Source of the DNA: Taibaiella sp.
Lineage (GTDB): Bacteria; Bacteroidota; Bacteroidia; Chitinophagales; Chitinophagaceae
Reading direction: 5' to 3'
Length of the DNA: 64,000 nt
Assembly: GCA_019739295.1 (NCBI GenBank)
Contig: JAHHDV010000005.1
Span: forward strand, 10,371 to 74,370
In this document: positions 37,212 to 48,047 of the stretch, one piece after another
Layout of the letters: every line of letters starts with the position of its first letter
How positions within the stretch are numbered: the stretch's first letter is position 1
The notes under the pieces: generated by a model
Seen by the model: the letters and a program-made list of their open reading frames with translations, nothing else
What the model was told of the DNA's origin: nothing
Database searches by the model: none
Program-made: the position numbers and the translations under genes

Positions 37212-38905
37212 ATGTCTACTGTAGACAATATTAAAAAGCATTCAGTTAAGAATGATTTAGTAGCGGGAATCGTAGTATTCCTCATTGCATTGCCCTTATG
37301 CTTAGGTATCGCACAGGCATCCCAGGCACCTTTATTTTCCGGTATCATCGCAGGTGTCATCGGCGGTATTGTTATTGGTTTTTTTCAGCAGGAGCCACCT
37401 GAGTGTGAGTGGCCCGGCAGCCGGGTTGGTATCTATTGTAGTGGGAGCCATCAGTGATTTGGGCGGTTTGGAGATGTTTGGGCTTATTCTTATGCGCGGT
37501 AGTCATTTCAGGTTTTTTTCCAATTGATTCTCGGTTTTCTGAAAGCCGGAACCATTGCCAACTTCTTTCCGACTGCGGTGATAGAGGGTATGCTGGCAGG
37601 TATAGGTTCTGACCATTATATTTAAGCAGATACCGGATGCCTTTGGTTATGATATCTCCGCACATCGTGTGGGTATGATGGACGGAGAGCGCGGTATAGA
37701 TTGGGAAGCTTTATTTGGGTTTTTTTTGATCATATCGAAGCTACTTCTATTATCATAACCGTGATTGGAATCTTGATCCTGGCACTATTCCAGACCAAGG
37801 CATTCAGGAAAATTTCAGATGGTCCCGTCGGGGTTATTGGTTGTTTTATTAGGAGTAGGTATCGCATTGTTGATGAATGGGACCGGAAGCGAAATGTTAT
37901 TTTTAGAGAAGGAATATTTTGTACAGTTGCAAGTTTCCGAATTCAGCCAGTGAATTTTTTGCACAATTCCTCATTGCCCGACTTCAACGGGTTCCTTAAT
38001 CCCAAGGTATGGCAGTACGGGGCGATTATTGCAGTTGTGGCCTCTATAGAGTCTTTATTGTGTATAGAAGCTACGGACAAGCTTGATCCGCTGAAGAGAT
38101 TCACTTCGGGTAACGCCGAATTGAAAGCACAGGGTATCGGTAATATGATAAGCGGTATGATCGGAGGACTGCCGATTACTTTCTGTAATTGTACGTTCCA
38201 GCGCCAACATCAATGCCGGCGGGCGTACTAAAGTATCTACCATATTCCATGGGGTATTGCTATTGGTATGTGTGGCTACGATTCCCGCACTACTGAAACT
38301 ATATACCGAAAGCGGCGCTGGCAGCTATCCTGATCTTTACCGGTTATAAGCTGGCCCGCCCATCTCAGTTCAAGCATATGTACACAAGTGGGACGTACCG
38401 AATTTTATCCCGTTTGTGGTAACTGCAGTAGCTGTGGCTCTTCCTTTCTTAGGATTATTGAAAGGAGTAGCATTGGGTATGATCCTGAGCATCTTCTACC
38501 TGTTGAGATCCAATATGCGCATTCCTTATTATTACCAGAGAATACAGTCCAAGGACGGAGAGGATGTAACTACTTTGAAATTGGCACAGGAAGTTTCTTT
38601 TCTGAATAAAGGTAGCATCAAAATGACATTAGAGTCCTTACCCAGCAATAGCAAATGTGATCATTGATGCACGTGAAACGGAATATATTGATTTCGATGT
38701 AGTAGAGCTGATCAGAGAATTCCACGATGTCCAGGCACCGAATAAGAACATCAATGTTTCTCTGGTCGGATTTAAGAATATCTATAAAATTCCTGAAGCC
38801 AGTGAAAAAGCAGAGAAGCTGGCAGAAACGCTGATCAGCCAGGATCATTCAGCCCTGAATAAGTCTGCAGGGAAATACAGAAAACTGATCAAGGAAATTG
38901 ACTGA
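37212..38905 (+). CDS. SulP family anion transporter, many frameshifts
   Basis: Membrane transporter of the SulP (sulfate/bicarbonate) family, about 560 aa. It starts [20 protein letters not shown], the family's first helix. [13 protein letters not shown], the [10 protein letters not shown] region and [20 protein letters not shown] (with the conserved family motif) appear in successive frames. A cytosolic STAS-like end follows ([19 protein letters not shown]), where the Asp-Ala residues sit in the STAS nucleotide loop. At least seven frame changes occur between 37390 and 38660. The C-terminal lack of a carbonic anhydrase domain favours a plain SulP. Substrate may be bicarbonate or sulfate. 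Confidence 0.88.
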
Positions 38906-38938
38906 TAAGGGTAAATAATTGGCTTTTTCCTTCAAATT

Positions 38939-38975
38939 AATGTCCGGCTGTTACATGCACCGGACATTTTTTTGT
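38939..38975 (+). terminator. Terminator of SulP gene
   Basis: AATGTCCGG and CCGGACATT form a 9-bp stem followed by seven T. Confidence 0.9.
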
Positions 38976-39011
38976 AATGCCCGGAACTTCCGGGAAAAGA
39001 AGATATGCTGT

Positions 39012-39587
39012 TTATTTCTGGTACAGGTTATTCCCCTGGATGTATTCATTCACTACATCCGGTACCAGGTACCGGATTGATCTTTTCTCCTGGATGCATT
39101 GTCGGATATAGGTAGCGCTGATTTCCAGGAGAGGAGCCTCCAGGACGTGAATGTTTTCCGTTATCCGGTCCGGATTTACTTCATGCCCAGGGCGTTTATA
39201 GATGATGATCTTAAAATGTTTGAGAATAGCCTCATAATTTTTCCAGTTCTCAATATTTTGAAAGCTGTCCGATCCCATAATGACTGTAAATGTCTCATTG
39301 GGGAATTTTTCAGACAGGAAAGCCAAAGTCTGGACCGTATAGGAAGGCTTGGGAAGCGAGAATTCTATATTGCTGGCCCTGAAGTTATTATTACCTTCAA
39401 TAGCCAGTTCGACGAGGTGTAACCGGTCATATTCATTGAGGAGGGTATTGGACTTCTTGAGTGGGTTCTGAGGAGAGACCACGAACCATATTTTATCCAG
39501 GTCCGTATGCTCATGAATATGGTTGGCAATGATAAGGTGCCCGGTATGAATAGGATTGAAGCTGCCGAAATATAATCCGATGTTCAT
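39012..39587 (-). CDS. nadD: Nicotinate-nucleotide adenylyltransferase
   Basis: NAD synthesis enzyme (EC 2.7.7.18), 191 aa. GLYFGSFNPIHTGHLIIA holds the nucleotidyl-transferase GxFxPxHxGH motif, and ISATYIRQCI is the ISSTxIR motif. Normal length, intact. It starts 27 bases after the feoA-like gene on the same strand, so they may share a transcript. Confidence 0.96.
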   Translation of the reverse strand: MNIGLYFGSFNPIHTGHLIIANHIHEHTDLDKIWFVVSPQNPLKKSNTLLNEYDRLHLVELAIEGNNNFRASNIEFSLPKPSYTVQTLAFLSEKFPNETFTVIMGSDSFQNIENWKNYEAILKHFKIIIYKRPGHEVNPDRITENIHVLEAPLLEISATYIRQCIQEKRSIRYLVPDVVNEYIQGNNLYQK

Positions 39588-39614
39588 ATGAAGATTCTGT
39601 TTGAAAAGGAGGTA

Positions 39615-39836
39615 TTAGGGTCGTAACAGGATCATTTCTGCTTCGGAAAGTCTCATGGAAAGGAGGTAGTTCTTGACCTCTACCGCTACAGGTCCCCCAA
39701 ATGCAGCTTTTCTCAGCAGCGTGATTTTTTCATCAGGAACACAGCCCATTTCCATTAATTTAAGTTGAGCAGGGCCATCCTGGATCTGTTCGATGATCGC
39801 AGACTCCCCTTCGGAAAGTTGTGCAGCATTTTTCAT
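39615..39836 (-). CDS. FeoA-domain protein
   Basis: 73 aa, a single SH3-like FeoA domain: LSEGESAIIEQIQDGPAQLK, MEMGCVPDEKITLLRKA, GGPVAVEVKNYLLSMRLSEA. FeoA helps the ferrous-iron transporter FeoB. No feoB is within the window, and its downstream neighbour is nadD. Intact and well supported. Confidence 0.9.
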   Translation of the reverse strand: MKNAAQLSEGESAIIEQIQDGPAQLKLMEMGCVPDEKITLLRKAAFGGPVAVEVKNYLLSMRLSEAEMILLRP

Positions 39837-40157
39837 TGGGCTAAATTAGTAAATAAAACAAAATCAATAAGAGCCTGTTTAAAATTTATTGATGGAATTT
39901 TATCAGGCAGTTATTTGAAGTCTCAGACCTGTACAAAAGACAGGTTGATCATTCAGAAGGGTTCTTTATGGTTCGCGTACCCATTGTTTGTGGCTCTTCC
40001 CGGATGATATAAAATAACAGATACAAAAGCAGAAGAGAGGAGAAAGAGCTTTTATCCGTCCATCGTCTGCTGGTGTACAATACTGAATATCTGAAATGAT
40101 TGACTATATAGAATATTTAGGGATAATGTCGATAGTTCAGCCTATTTAGTCGAATTA
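39837..40157. other. Gene-free stretch
   Basis: No coding frame and no recognisable RNA. It leads into the promoter and inverted repeat of the S46 peptidase. Confidence 0.5.
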
Positions 40158-40178
40158 TTTAGGGGTGCATCCCCTAAA
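40158..40178. promoter_or_regulatory. Candidate operator of the S46 peptidase gene
   Basis: TTTAGGGG-TGCAT-CCCCTAAA, a perfect 8-5-8 inverted repeat. It lies directly upstream of the -7 box at 40185, over the -33 position, as expected of a repressor or activator site. Confidence 0.5.
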
Positions 40179-40184
40179 ACCAAT

Positions 40185-40192
40185 TATATTTG
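40185..40192 (+). promoter_or_regulatory. -7 box of S46 peptidase gene
   Basis: TATATTTG, followed by CGAAAA, 24 bases before the ATG at 40217. Confidence 0.6.
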
Positions 40193-40216
40193 CGAAAATA
40201 ATTGAAGTATTGTAAT

Positions 40217-42365
40217 ATGAAAAAAAATTCTATTATCACTTGTCGCTGTAGCGTCATTGTGGACGACTAAAGCGGATGAAGGGATGTGGCTGCCCTACCT
40301 TATTGGAAAAAATATCCAAGACATGCAGAACAAAGGTTTCAGGCTGACTGCAGAGGATGTCTACAGTGCCAACCATTCCAGCTTAAAAGACGCTATCGTT
40401 CAGTTTGGCGGTGGATGTACAGCAGAGCTGATTTCTTCTCAGGGATTGTTGCTGACCAATCACCATTGCGGGTATGGCAATATTGCAGACCTGAGCACAG
40501 TGGAGAATAACTACCTTGAAGATGGCTTCTGGGCTAAGTCATTAAGTGAAGAGATTCCTGCACCGGGCCTTACGGTGAAGTTCCTGGTATCGATGGAAGA
40601 TGTGACTGATTTTGTTCTTCCCAAGAAAGCGTATAAATCACAGGAGGAAAAAGAGAAGGCCATGGAACCAGTGATCGATAAAATTACGAAAGATGCTTCA
40701 GGTGGTGGCAAATATGTAGCACAGGTCAGGAGCTTCTTCAACGGGAACCAATACTTTCTGTTTGTTTATCAAATCTATACAGATGTTCGCCTGGTAGCTA
40801 CTCCGCCTAATGCATTAGGTAAATATGGAGGTGATACAGATAACTGGATGTGGCCGAGGCACACGGCAGATTTTTCCATCTTCAGGATCTACGCAGATAA
40901 GAATAATCAGCCCGCACCTTATAATCCCGATAATGTGCCCTTTAAGCCGAAGCATTATCTCCCGGTTAGTATTAAAGGTGTGAAAGAATCCGATTATACC
41001 ATGATCATGGGATATCCCGGGCGTACCAACAGGTATGCCACTTCTTATGAACTGGACATGGCGATCAATGAAGTGAATCCTTCTATCGTGAAGGTAAGAG
41101 AAGAAAAACTGGCTATCATGAGAAAATATATGAACGAAGATGAAGCTGTGAAATTAAAGCTGGCGAGCAAATATGCGCAGATTGCCAACTATTGGAAATA
41201 CTTCATTGGCCAGACAGAACAATTGAAAAAACAAAGAGTCATCGCTAAGAAGCAAAAGGAGGAAAAAGAGTACATACAATGGGTCGCATCACAAGGTATG
41301 AATACCAATTTGATGAAAGAGTTCGAAGGGTCGATCAATCAATATAAACCTTATGCCAAGTCAGTGGTATACCTTAGCGAGGCATTCTATGGGTCTACAT
41401 TATCCAGGTTAGGTGCATTGGCAAAGCAATTGGAAACCACTCTTAGCAACAAAAAAACTGATCAGGCCGCTTTGGATAAGCAGATTGCTTCATTGAAACA
41501 GATCAGGCAGAGCCTCATGGAAGACTTTGTATATGATGTCGAGAAAGAGACATTTGCTGCTATGACAGAAATGATCTACCAGGATCTTCCTAAAAACCAG
41601 TTACCGGATGTATATGAAAAAGTGATCTTCCCGGTTTATGGCAAAAATTCTGAACAGACTTATCATAAATATGCTAATTATGTATTTAAAAATACCTTCC
41701 TGCTGGATGAAGTAAAGTTTGAGAAATTCTGTGCTCATCCGTCTCTGAATGAACTGAAAGCCGATCCCGCGGTTATTTATGCAAGCAGCTTTGTCAATAA
41801 TTTCGAACAAAATATCCAATCCAGGTTGAATACTTATAATTCGGAAAAGGCTGATTTGTCTCATGAATATACTGCAGGCCTTCTGAAGAGGAATAAAGGC
41901 AAACTGATGTACCCGGATGCAAACAGTACGATGCGCGTAACTTACGGTTCTGTAAAAAGCTATAAACCACAGGATGCGGTATTCTATGATTACAAGACTT
42001 ATATGGATGGATTATTGGCAAAGTATCAGCCCGGGGACCTAGAATTCGACCTTCCCCAGGATTTCATCAATCTTGCCGAATCAGGTGATTTCGGAAGGTA
42101 TGCGGACGAAACCGGGAATATGCCCGTCAACTTTATATCCAATAATGATATCACGGGAGGCAATAGCGGAAGTCCTGTTATCAATGGGAAAGGTGAATTG
42201 GTAGGTCTTGCCTTTGACGGGAACTGGGAAGCGATGAGTGGAGATATTTCTTTCGACCAGGAATTCAAAAGAACAATCTGTGTAGATACCAGGTTTATTC
42301 TCTGGCTGATTGAGAAATATGGTAAAGCGAACAACCTCATTAAGGAAATGGATATCAGGCATTAA
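40217..42365 (+). CDS. S46 family dipeptidyl-peptidase (DPP7-like)
   Basis: Periplasmic serine dipeptidyl-peptidase, about 715 aa. The ATG at 40217 is followed by an A run with one extra base. Removing it gives MKKILLSLVAVASLWTTKAD, a signal peptide joined to the mature DEGMWLPYLIG, typical of DPP7/DPP11. Catalytic His is in LLTNHHCGYG, Asp in the KYGGDTDNWMWP region and Ser in TGGNSGSPVING. The S1-pocket position reads FDGNW (Gly), which fits the hydrophobic specificity of DPP7; DPP11 has Arg there. It frees dipeptides from oligopeptides for uptake. Strong promoter, possible operator and terminator. Confidence 0.95.
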
Positions 42366-42385
42366 ATCTGATCTCCGTATAAACA

Positions 42386-42424
42386 AAAAGAGGCTGTCTA
42401 CAGTAAAGACAGCCTCTTTTTTAT
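42386..42424 (+). terminator. Terminator of S46 peptidase gene
   Basis: AAAAAGAGGCTGTCT and AGACAGCCTCTTTTT form a 15-bp perfect stem followed by a T run. Confidence 0.97.
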
Positions 42425-42709
42425 TTGGTAAGAGGATAGGGTGATTCCCCGATATTCATGCCCAGGATTTTCAAAAGCTTTTTCATGTCCATTAGACAAA
42501 TGAATGAAAATAGATTTGACTTCGTCGATTTTCAAATTTCCTGTGTCCGGACCGTTTCCGGTGAAGCTAAATGTCGATGATAAGGGTACTTTCATACCCA
42601 TCGGTGAAGACCTCAATGATATAACAAAACGCAGCAGTATGGATATACGCTCTTGGGCAGCAACCCTGAAGTTTGTGGTATTTATACAAGAGGAGCAAAA
42701 ATATACTGC
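42425..42709. other. Unassigned stretch
   Basis: Open frames of about 75 codons exist on both strands (for example 42504-42734 +), but none shows family features or a good ribosome site. I see no supported gene; a decayed gene is possible. Confidence 0.35.
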
Positions 42710-43123
42710 TTACTCAAAAAAGCCTCTTAGCTGATCATATAAGAGTTCCGGAACCCTGGTCTTACGGCGGGTGGCAGCATCGACAAACGCAAGTCTGATG
42801 GAGCTTTCATTAAGCTTTTTCCCGGCTTCATTATATATTTCTGAATGGAAGGTCACTTCCGTATCTTCTTTGGACAGGTTACGGATCGTACTTTTTACGG
42901 TCAGTAATTCATCATAGTAAGCAGGCCGGAAATAAGTAATGTTGATATTCATTACCGGCATCATAATACCGATTTCCTCAAGATTTTTGTAGGTTACTCC
43001 CAGAAACCGGATAGCGGAAGTCCTTCCTTCTTCATAATACAATGCGTAATTGCCGTAATATACATACCCCATCTGGTCTGTTTCCCCGTATCTGACCCTG
43101 ACCTGTGTGCTTGCTTCATACAT
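42710..43123 (-). CDS. Acyl-CoA thioesterase, hot-dog fold (YbgC/FadM-like)
   Basis: 137 aa 4-hydroxybenzoyl-CoA thioesterase family protein. VRYGETDQMGYVYYGNYALY carries the conserved catalytic Asp and the following Asn of the hot-dog fold. Members hydrolyse acyl-CoA and help lipid or Tol-Pal related processes. Intact. Confidence 0.92.
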   Translation of the reverse strand: MYEASTQVRVRYGETDQMGYVYYGNYALYYEEGRTSAIRFLGVTYKNLEEIGIMMPVMNINITYFRPAYYDELLTVKSTIRNLSKEDTEVTFHSEIYNEAGKKLNESSIRLAFVDAATRRKTRVPELLYDQLRGFFE

Positions 43124-43247
43124 AATCCTGTTCGCCTTATATTTTCAATAAAAAACTGTCTTTGATGGTCTATAGCCGGACCGGCTGGCTGGTCCCGGTC
43201 CGATCAGCATATGAAGAGACAACCTTCGGGCATATGTGACAAGTAGT

Positions 43248-43958
43248 TTACTTCATATTGTGGAAGACACGTTGAACATCGTCATCTTCTTCGACTCTTT
43301 CTATCATCTTGAACACTTCTTCCGCTTGTTCATCACTTATCTCTACTGTGGTAGCCGGTATCCAGTCCAGTTCGGCAGAGATGGGTTCTATATTCCTTTC
43401 TTCAAGCGCTTTCTGCATATTCCCAAAGTCACTGAATGCAGTACGGATCACGATATGGCCTTCACTGTCTTCGCCAAGTTCTTCCAATCCCGAATCGATC
43501 AGTTCCAATTCCAGCTCTTCAGGATCTAATCCTTCAGCATTCAGTTTGAACACACCGGTATGATTGAACAAGAATGCTACAGACCCGCTGTTACCCAGGC
43601 TTCCGCCACCTTTATTGAAATGGGACCTTACATTGGCTACGGTCCTGGTTGTATTATCTGTTGCAGTTTCGACAAGTACGGCTACACCATGAGGCGCATA
43701 TCCTTCATACAGTACGATTTCAAAATTACTGTTGTCCTTACCTGTTGCATTCTTGATAGCACTTTCTACCCTGTCCTTGGGCATATTGATGCTCTTGGCA
43801 TTTTGCATTACCCTTCTTAATGCAGGGTTGTTTTCCGGGTCAGCACCTCCCGCCTTTACTGCGATAGCAATTTCTTTCCCTATTCTGGTAAATTGTTTGG
43901 CCATTCTGTCGTAACGTGCAAACATTTTACTTTTCCTTACTTCGAATATGCGACCCAT
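43248..43958 (-). CDS. YebC/PmpR family protein
   Basis: 236 aa. The N-terminal [28 protein letters not shown] and [17 protein letters not shown] are the hallmarks of the YebC/TACO1 family. Long taken as a transcription regulator, the family is now also tied to relief of ribosome stalling at proline runs. No Holliday-junction resolvase gene (ruvC) is beside it. Intact. Confidence 0.95.
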   Translation of the reverse strand: MGRIFEVRKSKMFARYDRMAKQFTRIGKEIAIAVKAGGADPENNPALRRVMQNAKSINMPKDRVESAIKNATGKDNSNFEIVLYEGYAPHGVAVLVETATDNTTRTVANVRSHFNKGGGSLGNSGSVAFLFNHTGVFKLNAEGLDPEELELELIDSGLEELGEDSEGHIVIRTAFSDFGNMQKALEERNIEPISAELDWIPATTVEISDEQAEEVFKMIERVEEDDDVQRVFHNMK

Positions 43959-44201
43959 AATAATAGTATTGTATAGAAAATTTATGGTTAAAAGTGAGCG
44001 GCAAAATTACCAAGATTTTTTTATAATTATAAGATATTTCTGCTGACCCTGATTTGCATTTATTCTTTAAAACCGGAAGTGTTCACAGGTCATTCCGGAT
44101 GGTTATCCGTAAAGTCAAAGTATGATTCGGATGTCTTTACCCCGGGCATTTTTGTAGGATTTCTCCGGAAGGCCGGGCCTGCTTTTCCGGCTATTTCCAA
44201 G

Positions 44202-44236
44202 AAAAAAAGGAACATTTTAAGTAAAATGCTCCTTTT
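44202..44236 (-). terminator. Terminator of the beta-propeller lipoprotein gene
   Basis: A 15-bp near-perfect stem (AAAAGGAGCATTTTA with one mismatch). On the minus strand it ends in eight T, 22 bases past the stop at 44258. Confidence 0.9.
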
Positions 44237-44257
44237 AAAACTGTATGAAAAAAGAAT

Positions 44258-45409
44258 TTATTTCAGGAAGTAGTTTCCGCTTACCGGGGGGTAATACACC
44301 CTGGTGATATTGTCAATCAGAGGAGAGCAATCCATCTGGCCATCTAAAGGAAGGACCGCAGATTCTGTACCGTCTTCTGTATTCAGGATATAGAAATTCT
44401 TGTCATAGGATCCTACGTATACTTTGTGTTCAAATACTACAGGGCTGGATCTTACAGTGCTGAACGTTTTTTTCTTCCAGGTCAGTAATCCGTGGATTAC
44501 ATCCACACAATAAATATACTGATCATTCGATCCGTAATATACGAATTGGTTATCATAACAAGCAGTAGATTCAACTTTGTCTCCTGCCGGTACTTTCCAT
44601 CTTACAGTTCCCGCCATAGAGTCGATACTGTAAAAGTTCATATCTGCAGATCCTACCATTACATTACCACCTATGGAGACAGGAGAAGCAGTGATGGGAC
44701 CACCGGTTGCATAAGACCAGTTCACTCCGCCGTTCTGTGTTTTTATACTGTATAACCTGCCGTTGGTACTGGCAGCATATATGGTCACACCGTTTGCAGA
44801 AACAGACGAGAAGATACTTCCGGCCGGAGTCATTGTTTTTCTCCATACTACGGAACCATCTTCCTCATCGATGACGAATACCTCATTTGCGAGATTGGCA
44901 CATACCACACCTACGATTTCCAAAGACTCGATGGTATTGACATTAGGGCTTCCGGTCATAGAACCCAGGCCGCTGGTACTCCAGAAAGGCTCTGCCAGTA
45001 AATCATTTCCGTCATAGGCAATCATTCTACCATCAGTGGTACAAACGATCAATTTGTCATTGTATATAACCGGTGTCGATACTATGGGAATATTCAGTTC
45101 TAATTTTTGTTCTAACGCACCGCTGATATTGTTGAGCTTGTAGATCGTACCTTTTGCCGAGGCCAGGATAACGCTGTTCTTAAAGATTGTGGGGGATGCT
45201 TTGATCGCATCATCAGCGACAAACTCCCAATTGGTTTGCCGGGTAACTACATCTATTGAATAAAGATTCCTGTTGTCACTGGAGAAATATAATGATGGTT
45301 TATATTCCGGCGGGAACGGATCATCGGGGCTCATTGTTCTTTCGCAGGAAGTAAGCGCTAAAGCTGACAAAGCCAGAATGCTCAAGGTATTCAATAAATA
45401 TTTTTTCAT
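44258..45409 (-). CDS. PQQ-like beta-propeller lipoprotein (BamB-like)
   Basis: 383 aa. The N-terminus ends in a lipobox (ALALTSC, Cys near residue 23). It is followed by repeated blades, each with a Gly-Asx-Gly turn and a WxxxT/W strand, for example VNVCANLANEVFVIDEEDGS and GSYDKNFYILNTEDG near the end, typical of PQQ-type eight-bladed propellers. BamB of the outer-membrane protein assembly complex has this fold and anchoring. The usual flanking Bam genes are absent, so the role may be only BamB-like. Intact. Confidence 0.85.
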   Translation of the reverse strand: MKKYLLNTLSILALSALALTSCERTMSPDDPFPPEYKPSLYFSSDNRNLYSIDVVTRQTNWEFVADDAIKASPTIFKNSVILASAKGTIYKLNNISGALEQKLELNIPIVSTPVIYNDKLIVCTTDGRMIAYDGNDLLAEPFWSTSGLGSMTGSPNVNTIESLEIVGVVCANLANEVFVIDEEDGSVVWRKTMTPAGSIFSSVSANGVTIYAASTNGRLYSIKTQNGGVNWSYATGGPITASPVSIGGNVMVGSADMNFYSIDSMAGTVRWKVPAGDKVESTACYDNQFVYYGSNDQYIYCVDVIHGLLTWKKKTFSTVRSSPVVFEHKVYVGSYDKNFYILNTEDGTESAVLPLDGQMDCSPLIDNITRVYYPPVSGNYFLK

Positions 45410-45481
45410 TAGGAGTGAATTGTCAATTAATCTACAATTTTAAGGATTTAATCTCTTATTAACAAAGATTTCGGGATTTTT

Positions 45482-45811
45482 TTAGCCCGCCCACGATACA
45501 TAAGACGATTGGATGGTATCTCCGGTTGGGGGGGGACATTTTTCGATCATAATTTCTAACCGCGTGCCGGGATATAATTTCCAGATTTCATCCCTGAGAT
45601 AAGCCATCACCTCTTCCAGCAGCTCAAACTTATGATGCAGAATGGACCTGACCAGGTCGATCAGCAAGGTATAATCTACAAACAATTCCTGTAGTTCCGG
45701 GGGGATATGAACCCTGATATTAAACATCAACCTGTTCGGGATTACTTTTTCCTCAGCATACAGACCCAGGTATGTCCATAATTCGAAATTTTTGATTCCA
45801 ACAGTCATCAT
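45482..45811 (-). CDS. folB: Dihydroneopterin aldolase
   Basis: FolB-type dihydroneopterin aldolase (EC 4.1.2.25), 109 aa, in folate synthesis. The catalytic lysine lies in IEKCPPPTGD, and the substrate glutamates in the LGLYAEEKVIPNRLMF start and the LLEEVMAYL helix fit the family. It is on the same strand as the glutamate-synthase-like gene upstream, 40 bases away, possibly one transcript. folE is 25 kb away. Confidence 0.88.
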   Translation of the reverse strand: MMTVGIKNFELWTYLGLYAEEKVIPNRLMFNIRVHIPPELQELFVDYTLLIDLVRSILHHKFELLEEVMAYLRDEIWKLYPGTRLEIMIEKCPPPTGDTIQSSYVSWAG

Positions 45812-45851
45812 AACCTCAAAAATAAGTCATCCCAACCAAATGCCGGCAAGC

Positions 45852-47462
45852 TTAGTTGCTCCAGCTGCCAATATTGGAGAAGCCCCATTTGTCTGCATTG
45901 GCATATTTGAAATCAAGTTCGTATCTTCTGGGGATTTCCTTGAGGAAGGAGCCGGTCTCATAAGACGGGAAGATCTCTTCATAAGTCAGCATAGACTGGA
46001 ATGAAATCCTGCGGTAGATATGGGAGCGCGTGATGTTTTTGACATGATCAAGTCCGGAAGCACCCATCAGCTCTACCACACTTTCTACCGTGTATTTATG
46101 GAAGTTGGCCACACGTTGTTTCTTATCTTCTACCACAAGGCCTACAGACAGCTTCGGATCCTGGGTAGCGACACCTACCGGGCATTTATTGGTATTACAT
46201 TGCAATGCCTGGATACAGCCTACTGCCATCATCATTGCTCTGGCAGAGTAACAGGCGTCAGCACCCAGCGCCATAGCGCGGATGATATGGAATCCACTGG
46301 TGATCTTACCCGAGGCCAAGAGCCTGATGTGCTTACGGATATTCAGACCCGTAAGGATATTCTGTACAAAATCCAGCCCGTCCAGCAGGGGTGCGCCCAC
46401 ATAGTTGGAAAATTCCTGGGGAGCGGCACCGGTACCGCCTTCAGCGCCATCTACCGTAATGAAGTCAGGATAAATATCCAATTCAATCATCGCTTTACAG
46501 ATGCTGATAAATTCGCTTTTATGACCAATACATAATTTGAAACCTACGGGTTTGCCACCGGACAGATCTCTTAATTTCTGAATAAACGTTATAAGTCCTT
46601 TGGGGGTATCAAATGCTTTGTGGAATGGGGGAGATGCAACCAGTGTATATGGCTGTATATGTCGTATGGCAGCGATCTCGGGGGTGTTCTTAGCTGCCGG
46701 GAGAATACCCCCGTGACCTGGCTTGGCCCCCTGGGAGATCTTCAATTCGATCATTTTTACATTATCCAGTCTGGATTTCTCACTGAATAAATTTTCGTCA
46801 AAGTTGCCGTCATCTTTTCTGCATCCGAAGTATCCTGTACCGATTTGCCAGATGATGTCCCCGCCATGCTTCAGGTGGAAAGGACTGAGACCTCCCTCTC
46901 CGGTATTGTGGGCAAAGCCACCGATTTTCGCACCAGCGTTCATGGCTTCTACCGCATTAGAACTCAGAGAGCCGTAGCTCATCGCAGAAATATTATAAAT
47001 GCTGCAGGAATAAGGTTTCAGACAGTCCTTATTGCCAATGACGACTCTCGGGTCCTGTTCTAAAGAATGGAAATCCCTGGGAGCCATCGAATGGCAGAGC
47101 CATTCATACCCTTCAGAATACACATCTAATTGTGTACCAAAAGGCATGGTGTCATTCTCTTTTTTTGATCTCTGGTAGACGGTAGAGCGATCTATCCTGT
47201 TGATCGGGCGACCGTCGATATCTGATTCAATAAAATACTGGTAGATCTTAGGTCTGAGATCTTCCATTACGAATCTCAGACGGCCGAGGATAGGATAGAT
47301 CCTCATAATGGAGTGCTTGGTCTGCACCATATCATAATATCCGAGAATGGTAAGGACTACGACGATTCCGAATACCACATACCAGTTCGGGTTGAGGAAA
47401 TAGGATAAGCAGAATGTTGCGGTTAATGCGAATGTAGAAATGAGAACGAATAAACGACGCAT
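45852..47462 (-). CDS. FMN-binding glutamate synthase family protein
   Basis: 536 aa. Two N-terminal membrane helices (about residues 4-40) precede the glutamate synthase central/FMN-binding barrel: SAMSYGSLSSNAVEAMNAGA, DGAEGGTGAAPQEF (FMN phosphate loop) and QCNTNKCPVGVATQD, whose Cys fit the 3Fe-4S cluster. It lacks the glutaminase domain and the alpha-domain of true GltB, so it is the membrane-tethered GltB2-like form seen in many Bacteroidota, with function not settled. Intact. Confidence 0.93.
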   Translation of the reverse strand: MRRLFVLISTFALTATFCLSYFLNPNWYVVFGIVVVLTILGYYDMVQTKHSIMRIYPILGRLRFVMEDLRPKIYQYFIESDIDGRPINRIDRSTVYQRSKKENDTMPFGTQLDVYSEGYEWLCHSMAPRDFHSLEQDPRVVIGNKDCLKPYSCSIYNISAMSYGSLSSNAVEAMNAGAKIGGFAHNTGEGGLSPFHLKHGGDIIWQIGTGYFGCRKDDGNFDENLFSEKSRLDNVKMIELKISQGAKPGHGGILPAAKNTPEIAAIRHIQPYTLVASPPFHKAFDTPKGLITFIQKLRDLSGGKPVGFKLCIGHKSEFISICKAMIELDIYPDFITVDGAEGGTGAAPQEFSNYVGAPLLDGLDFVQNILTGLNIRKHIRLLASGKITSGFHIIRAMALGADACYSARAMMMAVGCIQALQCNTNKCPVGVATQDPKLSVGLVVEDKKQRVANFHKYTVESVVELMGASGLDHVKNITRSHIYRRISFQSMLTYEEIFPSYETGSFLKEIPRRYELDFKYANADKWGFSNIGSWSN

Positions 47463-48047
47463 AACGTTAAAATATTGTGTTGAAATAATATAGACAGGTA
47501 ATCCTACCTGTTTGAATTTGAGAAATAAAATTATATGTTGATGAACCTTGGTTGGATTTGCATCCCGGATTCAGTAAGCTAAAGCTGACTGTACACAATC
47601 TGAGTGATGTATTTAAACTCCCTTCCAATCCTTGTGTATGAGATCAGAAGGGTTTAAGTAATAAAGGCCTTACCTTTAGAATTGGTAAGAAGAAGGAGAT
47701 TTATCCGCATTGGATCCAAAATTTACGGATTACAATATAGTATGCTTTCATACATATAGTAAATATGTGGCGAAGTTAGGATTATAATTGAAAACGTGAG
47801 ATACAACAGGTATAAATTATGATTCTATACCCATAAATTAATACTAATGATCCCTCATCTATTCTCTATTGCAACTTGAGGAAGAATCATTAACGCTGCT
47901 GCATTTTATTCTTTCCTGTTGGTATACCTGTAAGCATGCTTTGCACTATTTCAATCCTGTTTTTTAATACATTTGGGGAAAATCAAGGCTCACTACAGAT
48001 CATGGGTCTTTGGTTTTACATAATTCTCTTTACCCAAACATCCAAAT
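47463..48047. other. Long gene-free stretch
   Basis: 585 bases without a coding frame. ACAGGTA and TACCTGT at 47494-47511 form a small 7-bp hairpin downstream of nothing obvious. No TAnnTTTG box stands out close to the ATG at 48048. Nothing further recognised. Confidence 0.45.

Noticed and set aside
42398..42734. Opposed 72-76-codon frames after the S46 terminator
   Set aside because: They overlap each other, lack family features and lack a clear ribosome site.
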